Source: Glutinoglossum americanum (taxonomy: Eukaryota > Ascomycota > Geoglossomycetes > Geoglossales > Geoglossaceae). From it: a stretch of 64,000 nt of DNA. Of the stretch, positions 51,467-63,400 are shown piece by piece (within the stretch, counting starts at the first letter, position 1; each line of letters begins with the position of its first letter). Made by a program: the position numbers and the translations under genes. Under the pieces are notes generated by a model. The model saw nothing but the letters and a program-made list of their open reading frames with translations. It was not told where the DNA came from and made no database searches. Location: the NCBI GenBank assembly GCA_020080175.1, contig JAGHQL010000060.1, positions 62,001 to 126,000 on the forward strand, in the 5' to 3' direction.

Positions 51467-53948
51467 TTCTGCCCGGGATTGCTGGTTCAAATGCGAGGAA
51501 ACCCCGGAGGAGTCCACGATACAACGGGCCGCAACTTGACAAACAATCTACAATCAATATTCCGTTATGTTTACCAGCATTAGTTAGCCGCCATTCTAGA
51601 ATACCAAGGATGTTAAGTATTAATTGGTTGACGCCGTTGAAGTAAGCCTAAATGTGGTGATGTTCGACAACCGGAACAGAGAGTCCCGAGCCGAGCTCCA
51701 CGGAATTGTCGCCACTGTAGGCTACGCGCCTGTGCGGATGTAGCACCAGAGGCTGTCGGTCAGAGTACGTGTCTATATGATTGTAGATTGTATGTCCTGG
51801 TAGTCTTTAGGCGTTCACACGGCCATTGGTGGGCGAGGTGTTAATCGAGAACAGGTGGGGAGTCAATGCAGAGCTCATGGATTTTGTTGATGGCAAGGTT
51901 GGCAAGATATTTCGTGTGGAGCTTGCCAAGCCACAAACGAATAATGCCGTCAAACATGTCCGTGCAGCACTATCGACTCGGATAATCATTTCCTCTTGTC
52001 CTTCTTTCTCTCCACTTCTCCGTAGAGTATCCCTTCTTATCACGCAAAGACACAAGCCGTCCTAGCGATTCCGCACAGCGCTTTGTCCTCCAAAGCATTC
52101 TTTCTCCCCTCGAATGCGTAATTCGCTCCTATATTGCTCCCACTCCTCTTTCCGTTCTTCTCCTCGATGATTCCTCTTCCTTTCGACTCACTTCGCCCGC
52201 ACACCAGTCCTGTCTCACTTCCTGGTTCCATGCCATACCCGCCCCGAACACACTAACTCATCCACCCTTCAAGTTTCCCGTTCCATGGTGCAACTTCTCC
52301 ATACGTTGAATGATTCTGCTACGTTAGATTTGATTTCCCTTCTTTTACTTGTTCCCAGCCACCCTAATTAGTGAACAGACATTATCTGATGGGTAAGTAT
52401 GTAGGAAGAGGTAGGAATCGGGGAGTGGCGGCTGTTGCGGTACGGCACATCAGACATTGAAGCACAGCGACCGCGAGCCTTAACCGCACCGCTCATTGTG
52501 CGTCATTACCAGCAGCTGGAACCCTTGAAAGTTTTAAGTACATCAGCACCCTATTCTACCGGGCGTTTGTAATGCTTAATAACACTTCCCGTCGAGCCCG
52601 TCTTATGTATACACATACTAAATTCACACGTGAGCAACAAACGAAGGGCATCGATACCCTCCACAGCTGGAAACCTAGATACACTGTTGCCCCCAGAGGT
52701 CCAACCTTGGGAATCATTACCTTAGGAATCTGCAATCACAAGATGAGCCCTTACCATGAGAGAGACAAACCGAAGCATTTCCAGAATTCTTTGTAAGCGA
52801 GAAGATAGGGTTTATCTTTTAGGCGTACAAAGTCATCTACTGGGCTCCTTTTGTAGTCTTTGCGCCCAGCTTCAAACCCCAAGCGGAAGAGCCTTTCTTA
52901 TACGCAAGGAATATCGCAGGGTGGATATGCATCCATCGGAACATTGCATTTCGATAGCTCGAGAGGTCATTCTGCGTACACCATCCGCGTGTGGCGTTCC
53001 CAGTTCAGCATCTCGCTTCTGAAACACGCCAAATTCCGAGTAAGAAGCAAACAAAACAGAAAAAGCTCGTCATCGAGCATTTTCGGGGGTGTGGGGGAGA
53101 GAACTGGGGCGAACCGGAAACTCCACACTCGCATCAATTAAGAACGGCCCTATCAATCGTAGTGCCGCAGGTCCAACTACGATGCTAATGTCGAGCACGA
53201 AGGAACAGGCCTTAGCGCGCTATTTTTAAAAAAAACCTACTACTTCGTACTTGAAGGAGGGACTCAAATACTTCCTAAGCCGTAAATTTGTGTATCCGTG
53301 CCGCCATAACTCTGCTCGAGTGCCTCCTTTCTTTTTATCCAACCCGATTCGCGCCAACACACTCGTGACTCGTGGGACAAGGAACTAGGCCAGAATCGCA
53401 GACAAGGCACGCCGCCGTCACACCCATACACCCCTTGGGACTATCAACGCAGCAACAATTTGGTAGGCAGTGTACTCATACATCGCTATTTCATCGCCGC
53501 CCTCCACGTTCATTCATCCCAGCGGGAGGTCAGCGGACTTAGCAGAGCCTCCATCATCCAACGAGTAGGGCGGGCTCAGTGCGCCACCATCGCTTCCGCT
53601 TCAGATATCCCTCTGACAAGGAGTCGGATCTCCACCGACTTGCTACCAGGTGATCGAGAAAAGCAATCGGATATTGAGAAAGGCGAGCAAGAACGCTGCG
53701 AATAAAACGGCCCCGACTTCACGCATCTAGCTGATCAGACTCTGGAGTGGCCGTCTCCCTCCCACTTTTGCATGCCCACTGAAACGGGGTTGGCAACAAG
53801 AAACTTCACTCCAATTACGGCACGGGGTGAGTCTCGTCCTGGCTTTATTGGACGCAACCGCTCCACACTCCGACTAGGGCTTCATGCGTTCGATATTCGT
53901 TCTTTTTATTCGATCATCGCCGATATAGACCACACACAATCCTTCAAC
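51467..53948. promoter_or_regulatory. 2.5-kb divergent region, boi / group III kinase
   Basis: Both promoters should lie here. No recognised gene is present; the longest open frames (for example 51826-52065 +, 52860-53141 +) show no motif. From 53772 the kinase frame is already open upstream of its conserved start, so a longer N-terminus is possible. The size suggests long leaders or large regulatory regions. Confidence 0.5.
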
Positions 53949-56900
53949 ATGCCTCATGAAGCTGTTTTGGCAGCAACAACCGCCATTCTGCACAACCTAG
54001 CAAGAGGCTCAACACCTTCATACACCTTTTCCGACTCTACATTATCATCAACAGACACAACGCAGAACGGAACCGAATCAGTGAAATTGGTTCTGCCTGG
54101 CGAGGATAGTGTAGCCAAGAAAGCATTAGAGCGAGAGCTCTACGCCCTCATTTCCCGCGTCAAGTATCTGGAGGTGAAAGCCAACAACAACCAGATTCTC
54201 CCGGAGACGCCTAATGAGAATGGGGTATCGTCTGCTTCGCCGTTTGATAACGGTACTACAAAACCGCCTGTAGGTCTGGGCCGGCCACCAGCCCCAACCA
54301 ACGATCGCGGGGCGAACCTAGTATCGTCCATACTAGCCTCGAGAGCTGGCAATCATGGCGACAGATCTCAGCTTCAAGATCTCAATGAGGACGACCTAGC
54401 ATTCCTCCTGCAGCACGTCAAAAACCAGGCAGAGTTCCTCGATAGCCATAAACGAAAACTCAACACCGTTGAAGAGGAAGTGCAAGAGCAACGGCTAAAG
54501 GTGAAACTAGCAGAAACAGAAGCAGAGAGGGTAGCCGGCTTAGAACGAGAGCTCAAGAAAAACCAACAAGCAAACGAAGCTTTTCAAAAGGCATTGAGGG
54601 AGATTGGAGGGATTGTAACAGCAGTGGCTAAGGGCGATTTGAGCAAAAAAGTTCAGATTCACTCAAAGGAAATGGACCCTGAAATCACGACCTTCAAGCG
54701 GACTATCAATACTATGATGGACCAACTCCAAGTGTTTGCTAGTGAAGTATCAAGAGTGGCGCGTGAGGTCGGCACGGAGGGTCAATTAGGCGGTCAAGCT
54801 CAAATCACTGGGGTTGATGGGACATGGAAGGAATTGACAGATAATGGTGTGTCCATGACGATGATGAACTAGTTCATGGACCTAGCTGACCCTAGTAGTA
54901 AATGTAATGGCGAAGAACCTTACAGATCAGGTGCGAGAGATAGCTTCCGTTACAACTGCCGTAGCACACGGCGACCTCAGCCACAAGATTCACATCCCCG
55001 CTCGAGGCGAGATCCTACAGTTACAACAGACAATCAATACTATGGTTGATCAACTACGGACCTTTGCGACAGAAGTCACCCGAGTAGCGCGTGAAGTAGG
55101 TACTGAAGGCGTTCTCGGAGGGCAGGCAGATATCGAGGGTGTAAAGGGGATGTGGAATGATTTAACCATCAACGTCAACGCTATGGCCAATAACCTGACA
55201 ACTCAGGTCCGAGATATCGCAACTGTCACCACAGCTGTCGCTAGAGGCGATCTCACACAAAAGGTCCAAGCTGAGTGCAAAGGAGAGATCCTAGACTTGA
55301 AGCAAACGATCAACTCTATGGTGGACCAGCTGCAGCAATTTGCTCAAGAAGTCACCAAGATCGCCAGGGAAGTAGGGACTGAGGGAAGACTCGGTGGCCA
55401 GGCGACAGTGCATGATGTACAGGGTACCTGGGCCGACCTTACTGCAAACGTCAACTCTATGGCCATGAACTTGACCACCCAAGTGAGAGAAATTGCTAAA
55501 GTCACAACGGCCGTAGCCAGAGGCGATCTGAGTCGGAAGATCGGCGTTGAAGCTCAAGGCGAGATTCTGGACTTGAAGAATACCATCAATACCATGGTTG
55601 ACAGACTCGGAACTTTTGCCTTTGAGGTGAGTAAAGTCGCTCGTGAGGTGGGCACAGATGGTACCTTGGGTGGGCAGGCCCAAGTGGAGAATGTGGAAGG
55701 GAAATGGAAAGACTTGACGGAAAATGTCAATACGATGGCCCAAAATTTGACAGCACAAGTGCGGGGAATCTCGAAGGTCACGCAAGCTATCGCCAGTGGC
55801 GACATGAGCTTGAAGATCGATGTCCACGCCCAAGGAGAGATACTACTCCTAAAGGAGACCATCAACAACATGGTTGATCGTTTGGACATATTTTCCAGTG
55901 AGATTAAGCGGGTTGCTAGAGATGTAGGGGTGGACGGAAAGATGGGTGGTCAAGCCAACGTAGAAGGTATCGGTGGACGGTGGAAGGAAATCACGACGAA
56001 TGTGAATACTATGGCGCAGAACCTTACCTCTCAGGTCCGAGCCTTTGGAGACATCACAAATGCCGCTACGGACGGAGATTTCACCAAGCTCATCACCGTC
56101 GAGGCCTCTGGCGAGATGGATGAACTCAAGCGAAAGATAAACCAGATGGTTTTCAACCTCCGTGACAGTATTCAAAGGAACACAGCAGCCAGGGAAGCTG
56201 CTGAGTTGGCGAATAGAACCAAGTCTGAATTTCTAGCCAACATGAGTCACGAGATTCGAACACCTATGAATGGTATCATCGGAATGACCCAACTAACCCT
56301 CGATACGGATCTCACCCAGTACCAACGGGAAATGCTAAATATCGTCCACAACCTTGCAAACAGTTTATTGACTATCATCGATGATATCCTTGATATCTCA
56401 AAAATTGAAGCCAATCGAATGGTCATGGAAGAGATTCCGTTCTCTCTTCGCGGTACCGTATTCAATGCTCTCAAAACGCTCGCTGTGAAGGCCAACGAAC
56501 GATTCCTCGATCTTACATACCAAGTCGACAATGTCGTCCCCGACCATGTGGTCGGGGATTCCTTCCGCCTTCGGCAGGTCATCCTCAATTTGGTCGGCAA
56601 CGCGATAAAATTCACAGAAAACGGTGAGGTAAAGCTGACCATCCGAAAGGCGGCACAAGACAAATGTGGCCCTAACGAATACGCATTCGAGTTCTCTGTT
56701 TCCGATACCGGTATTGGTATCCAAGAAGATAAGCTTGACCTTATCTTTGACACCTTCCAGCAAGCAGACGGGTCAACTACAAGAAAATTCGGTGGCACTG
56801 GCCTCGGGCTCTCAATATCAAAACGACTCGTAAACCTGATGGGAGGCGATGTCTGGGTTAAAAGCCAGTACGGGAGAGGGAGTACATTCTACTTTACTTG

Positions 56901-58128
56901 CATCGTACGGCTCGCGACTACAGACCTGGGCCTTATCATGCCGTCTCTTAATGCCTACAAAGGCCATCAGGTATTATTCATCGATCAAGGCAAGACTGAG
57001 TCTGGAGAGGAGATCAATAAGATGCTCCAACAACTTGGGCTAGTCCCCATTATCGTCAGCTCTGAAAGGGAGGCTCCTCAGCCAGACTCTCGTGGCAAGA
57101 GCGCCGGATACGATGTCATCCTGGTCGATTCGATCGATGTGGCCCGCAAACTTCGTACCGTCGACGAGTTCAAGTATATTCCGATTGTTCTATTATGCCC
57201 CGTGGTGTCAGTAAGCTTAAAGTCAGCCGTTGATCTAGGCATCACATCTTATATGACGACTCCTTGTCTGCCGATTGACCTTGGCAACGGCATGATCCCT
57301 GCTTTAGAAGGTCGGGCAGCGCCTTCGGTATCTGAAAACTCCAAGTCCTTCGATATCCTACTTGCCGAAGACAATGTTGTGAATCAGAGACTAGCTGTGA
57401 AAATACTGGAGAAATATCATCATATTGTAACAGTGGTCGGTAATGGACTGGAGGCGCTTGAAGCAATCAAGAAGAAGCGGTATGACGTTATACTGATGGA
57501 TGTACAAATGCCAATCATGGTAAGTCAGAAACGATCCCTAACAGCTTGGTGGGCTAGCTGCTGATAAATCTATCTAGGGAGGTTTTGAGTCGACCGCGAA
57601 CATAAGAGAATACGAGCGCAATATGGGTCTACCAAGGTCGCCGATCATTGCTCTCACAGCACACGCTATGCTAGGCGATAGAGAAAAATGTATCCAAGCA
57701 CAGATGGATGTGAGTATTTCTCTTTGCAAGCTACAGATAAGTCCAAGACTAACCAACCTTAGGAATACCTGTCCAAGCCGCTCAAGCAGAATCAGCTAAT
57801 TCAGACGATACTAAAGTGTGCCACTCTCGGCGGAGCCCTACTAGAGCGGGGGCGGGAGGTGAGAACTTCCCCCACCGATGAACCAGCACTACCCTTGACA
57901 GGAGCCTTCGGATCCGGACCTAAGTGCCCAGTTCGTCCTACTCTGGACGCTCGTGCCACAACTACCACCGGACCGATCAACCATGGAAGCGCTGAGAGCC
58001 CGGCCTTAGTCACTGCAGACCAACCAGATCCGCTGGAACGAGTAAGTGTGCGTTTCTAGGACATGTCACAACCTCAACTGCTTATGTTCGGAATTCAACA
58101 GTTTCTGCTGAGATCTCACAGCACCTGA
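53949..58128 (+). CDS. Group III hybrid histidine kinase (Nik1/DRK1/TcsC type)
   Basis: Five exons (53949-54846, 54899-57519, 57578-57709, 57763-58041, 58102-58128) join in phase to 1,318 residues. A coiled N-terminus leads into six tandem HAMP repeats (residues about 220-710), each with a [11 protein letters not shown]...INTMVDQL pattern. Next come the His-kinase core with phospho-acceptor His about 750 in [16 protein letters not shown] box [17 protein letters not shown] box SDTGIGI and G box FGGTGLGLS, and a receiver domain with Asp about 1167 in [11 protein letters not shown] and Lys in YLSKPLKQ. It ends FLLRSHST, matching the family's usual RSHSS-like tail, which supports the last small exon. 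These cytosolic kinases set the HOG pathway, are the target of phenylpyrrole/dicarboximide fungicides, and govern dimorphism in Blastomyces and Histoplasma (DRK1). The start [17 protein letters not shown] fits the family. Confidence 0.96.
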
Positions 58129-60444
58129 AAGAATAACTCAACAGTCGGTTGAATGTCAGCCCGAGCTGTTCTGGATAGTGCTTCCATGCCGGCCAAGCCG
58201 ATAAATTGATTTCTTTTGATATTTGGAGATTTTCTCTCGGAAAAGAACGAAAATACAAGTCAGGCACATATAGAGAGAGGGAGCGATGAATCAAACGGGA
58301 CAAATCATCTTCGTTGCTGTCGAGCGGATCAAGTTCTTGGCGTGCGGGATCCTTTACCCGTCTTGTGTTCTGTCCGGACCTAACCGTTTCTCCGAGCATA
58401 TAGTCGCGGTACTGAGCGACCGGTGGAGTTTTTTTTTTTTCTCTTTCCCTCTCCCACTCCCTGGTTCTAGATGTTCCCTAGTTGCACCATACATCTCCCC
58501 CTCCAACCACAGCAATGCCCCGTTTCCTTCTAACCCCTATTCTCCCAGTGCGCATTCTTTCTTCCGTGTATCCCTTTTCACGGGAAATATGTGTGGTTCA
58601 CGAAGCCTCCACATCATCACCATTATCACCATCATCATCGTCACCGCAATTTCCATGAGGATGTACGAAAGAACGAAGAGAACGAACCAGGGAAATGGGG
58701 GCCACGCTAGTGGTATGGGTTTTTGCTCCTTTTAGCCTCCTGTACAAATTTTCTCTTCTCTTCTCTCGTGATCTCCTTTTTCCCAACTACACACCCCCCC
58801 GCCTCAGTCGCTGAATCTTCCCTCTTGGGCCGCAGGTGACTGACCCGCGAAATACCATAACCGGTAAAACCCTCTGCATCACACCCCAAATGCCGCTCAC
58901 CCAGGTCTGGTCGTGTCGGCAATTTCAAAAGGGGGTGGGGGGGACTCCTTTCCATTGTCCATTCTCTCCATTTCCGTAATTTATACTTCTTACTTACTTC
59001 CCCCTCCACCCCCTCCCCCCACTCTTAGTTTTTTTTTTCGTATACATGATATGCATATTTGTAGCGATAGCAAATTTCCAACAAAAAAAAAATTCCTCCC
59101 TTGAGGGGAGGATATTGTTAAACAAACAAATATCGGGCTTCACTCGACAAGTGCCACTCCAATGAGCAATTGTTGCGGGAGGAATCCCCATTAGGCAGCC
59201 GACTAGTCACGATGATTAGAGGAATATTATTATGTCCTAACAAAAGTCCCCTCCTCGATCACCGTAAGATTTTTTTTTTTTTTTAAAGTCTTAGCTTTGA
59301 TTGGTGATGACTTAGGAGAGTGAGTATATATATATATATAAGGCGGAACGAGTTTCCAACCCCAAACCGCTCTACTTTTTTTTTTACCGCCTATATCTCT
59401 CTTCCAACCATTTATTTTCCATTCTCATTCTTTTTTCTTTTTTTTCCCCCCTCTCTCCTATATGTACATCCACTCGTCCCTGTATAGCAAGAACGGACGT
59501 GGGGATAAGAAAAAGAAAAGGAAAGAAAAAAAACCCAGGTTGCTCGTCCATGTCTGTGTACTACCTGTATACATATACATATTAAAAGGAGGGGTCTTCA
59601 ATTTTTGTTTTCGGATTTCTAGAGGGGGGGGAAATGCTGGGCTTTCTTTTAGGTTTTAAAGGAATTTTTTTTTAAAAAAAAAGAAAATTGCCCGTTGCCT
59701 TAAGTTTTTTCAGTTTTTTTTTTTAATATAGAATTATGCCCTATGTTGACCCCTATGCCCCACTTTCCCCCCCATTTGTTCCCTCTTCTCCCTTATCCAT
59801 GATCTCCTGCCTCCCGCTATAGGATAGCTTTTTTTACGGTCTAACTCTCTTTTCTTCTATGTCGAGAGGGGCTTGAGCTCGAGGGAGACAACGGGATAGT
59901 CAGGGAAATTTGCGGGGAAAAAAAAAACGCCTATGCTTTGCTGTATAGATCACAAACAGATTTGCCGATTGCCATTTGTCCCCGCACAGTCCGAGCTTTC
60001 TATAGCCAGCCCATCCCAAAAAAAAACAATGTGAAATGGTAAAGGTAGCCGTGAGGGATGGGTGAAAGAAAAGGAGAGAGCAAGAAAGGTAATCCGTTCC
60101 CTCGCCGCCCCTCACTGTCCGTTCTTTGAGGTGTTATATACGCCTTGCGCCTTGCGAATCGAAGGAGGACAAAAGGGGAGCAAGGGAAGAGAAGTAAAAA
60201 AAAAAAAGACTATAACCGCCCGAATAAAGTTCCCCGTTAAGGGTAGCCAAGAAATTATGGGTATCGTACAATATAAGGACCTACTAATGTCGAAGGTATG
60301 GCCGGGTATCGAGGGAAGATCTCCAGGTGGCTAAGTGGGGTTTACAAGTGCCGACTACATTCTATAAAGCATGTTGTAAGGTGGGAGGATCCATGCCGAG
60401 GTGGGGGGATCTCGGCCAAAAACGTTTACGTATTCGGGAAGGAC
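58129..60444. other. 2.3-kb convergent region rich in homopolymer runs
   Basis: Between the 3' ends of the kinase and the MIZ gene. It contains many T8-T14 and A8-A12 runs, a (TA)n run at about 59325-59340, CT-rich tracts and poly-C/G runs. Open frames are short and compositionally biased. No gene, RNA or transposon signature was recognised; long 3' UTRs are likely. Confidence 0.55.
59325..59340. repeat. (TA)n microsatellite
   Basis: Run of about eight TA units following GAGTGAG, close to a T14 homopolymer at about 59271. Confidence 0.7.
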
Positions 60445-63400
60445 TTAGTCATCATCTAGATCGATGATAACAATAACTTTCTCCTTTGCGGGCGTGAGAC
60501 CCCCTTCTCCGGCGGCAGCACTTGTGGCTGTCGCCGCCGCCGCCGCAGTGGAGGCTGTACTAGCCTCTCTCTTCACGTCCTCATCCGCTAGCTCGATCTT
60601 TGGCACCCAGCTCCCCCCCTTGTCTACCACAATCGCTCTTATTTCATCTAAGCGTTGCAGGTCAAGCTCCCTCTTCACATCGGCTAAAAATCCATCTACC
60701 AATAGACGATGCGGTCTTGTGTCGCCAGCGCATAGTGGGCATTTCCACTCGTCAACCATGCACGGCTCATTAGTTCGCTTAGGCTTTGACGCTCGCGTTG
60801 CGAGAAAGGTCTCTAGGTCGAAGCATTCACGATGTAGGCAGAAGCGGCCGCGAGCGGGGACGTTGAAGACTCGGGCTGTGAAGGGGTCGCTGATGTTTAT
60901 CGTGAGGTCGTTGTTGACAACGGCGATATCGTCGTCATCGGGGATGGCGTTTAGGCTTGTTGTGATGGCGTTGAGGGATTGTTGAGCAGGAATGAGGTTT
61001 TCGTTAGCTAGTCTGAGGATATCCGTGTGAGTGGTGACCTCGATAACTTCGACTGAGATGGCATAATGGGCATTAATCTCCCGCTGTGATCGAAGGATAG
61101 AGACTTTCAAATTGTTCTCCCCAGCTCTGACGTGATCCGTAATGTCGATTGGGAGATCCTTGCCAAAGTGCAGCCTCCGACGTGTCTCCATCTTCACCTG
61201 GTTGATATCGATAAAAATATGGTCTGGCCATTTAGTCTCCGTAGTAACCCACTTGTCTTCGTTCAAGAGCTTAGCCGATGGCAATTTGACGCAACGGATT
61301 CTGTACATCAAGGAGCCAGGACCGACTACCCGAATCCGCCGGAGGTCGCGCTTGTCGTATGGCGTTCCAACCTCGTAATTTGCAATATGTTCGGAGTCGG
61401 TTATAGACAAGTCGAAACGGTAGCTAAGAAGCGGTCTATCCTGTGGGAATATCGTCGGCTGTAAGGGAAAATCTTTCACGTACTGATACAATTTTGCTTG
61501 CTCATCCATTGGAGGTGGAGTCGCACATTTGAGGTACGGACTCCGGATGTGCGCCTGGTGAAGAGCCGTGTAGGTAGGATTAGGAAGCCCAGGGATCGTA
61601 TTAGGCGTGAAGTTGCTGGGTGGCAGCAGCGGAGCCTGAATCTGACCGGCCCCCTGGCTGCTCCTCGCTCGATTGTGTGCAGGCCGACCATAATTGATTG
61701 GGTGTTGCCGTGGGCTCCCAGACATACCACCTGACAGAAAGCTACTCAGTGTTGGGGTGTGTCGTGGATCGGGTGCGCCAGCGGGGACGGCTGCAACAAT
61801 TCGCCTTCGATCGAGAAACCTTGGACCGGTACCAAGTGCTGATGAGCTATTAGGTAGGGGAATGGTCGCAGAACGGGATGGAACAGCTTGGGAGCCGATT
61901 TGACCAGGAGCAACCGGCCTGGTGTTTTGATGCTGCTGCCCCATTTGGCTAACCCGTCTCTGCCGGTCTAGGGTCTCCTGTTGCTGTCGCAATCTCTGCA
62001 TTTGCATCAGTTGCATTTGGGCGGTGATTCCTGGGGTAGTTGGAGAACCTGCACTTGGCGTCTGTACGGGGGATGCGTATATGCTTCTTGTAGCAGATGG
62101 AAGACTAGGTGGCAGATGTTGCTGTGCCACCTGCGTGTTTACGGACAACTGCCGCGGTAGATTTCGTACTATGGAGTTTTGTGACGTATTGGAGGGGTTA
62201 TTGTTTTGAGCTGGAGGTTGATTTGGGAATACGTTTGCTGTGGCGGTAGAGGAAACTTGCTGGCTATTCGGGTCTTGCGGTCCGTTCTGCTGCGACGGCG
62301 ATGACACTGGAGGTTGCGATGCTAAATAAGACCGGAACATCTGTTGAGCATGTGCCAGAGAGTTCTGTCTTGTCGGTGAGTTCATACCGTAATACTCTAA
62401 TTGTAATGTCCTGATGTTATTGTACTCCAATGCTATTCGTTGGTGGGCGTGGACGATAGATTGTAAGGTCGCCGGTTGAGCCGTGTCTTGTCGATCTAGA
62501 ATTGCAAGGTATTCCTTCTGGTTTTCCTGGAATACTTCATGCATTCTCCTTGTGTACTCATCCTCGGTTGGACCCCACATCCCGCGACGAATGGCGATGT
62601 AGACTACCCTTTGGAATATTAGTGACTGAAGTTTCATGACAATCACGAGTTCATGGACAAGTGGCGGCGTCCTTCTTGTCCTGCAGTCGCTTTGGAACCG
62701 TGCATACGCCTCAGGAAGAACGGCGAGGAAATCTTTAACCAGACCCACTGCATGCCGGTAGAGATCTGACCGCGCGTAAAGGTCCTGAAGTGGAGAGGGA
62801 AATTGTGCGAACCATGTCAATCTTTCTTTGGGAAGTAGAGAGTTTTCCTTGATGAGCTCCCTGACGACTTGAAACCCGTCCATATGCTTCTGCGATCCAA
62901 CCATGCCAGCCAAGGCCTGCTGTTGTATGGTGAACAAGCAATACATCTGGTGTAAGGCAACATAGAACCAATCCTCTTCCTGGCACGCCTCCCGCAGAAG
63001 CCTCATTCGCGGTAATTCTGTGTTTGGTTCCATATTCGACCGTAATTCTCTGTCAATTATTGGCAAGAACTTACTTAACGTTGGCCTATTGGGGTGTTGA
63101 GAGGCGGATTGGCGTCTATTAGGAACTGTGCCGCAAATGAGCTGGTTCCGCTTTTCCTGGAGGCCATATCCCTGATGAAGCGGGGATGTTGTGGTTGTCG
63201 CCGAAGCTCTCCGTTGCGATTGAGTAAAAGGCGCCTGGGTTCCCTGGGGTGATGGGCCTACGCCTGAAGGGCCATTTCTATGTGGAACAGTAGCATGAGT
63301 ATTGACCCGATTGGAGACCTGGGTTGGGGCATGATTTGGGGTATGACTTGGTGCGTGATTCAGGACCTGGGTCGGGGCTTGGTTCGAGCCCTGGCTCGGG

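Noticed and set aside
51826-52065. 79-codon frame between boi and the kinase
   Set aside because: Short and motif-free, with an overlapping frame of the same size on the other strand.
55291-55833. 180-codon minus-strand frame with apparent repeats
   Set aside because: The repeats are the antisense of the HAMP array; not a separate gene.
56247-56798. 183-codon minus-strand frame across the histidine-kinase core
   Set aside because: Shadow of the conserved kinase domain on the plus strand.
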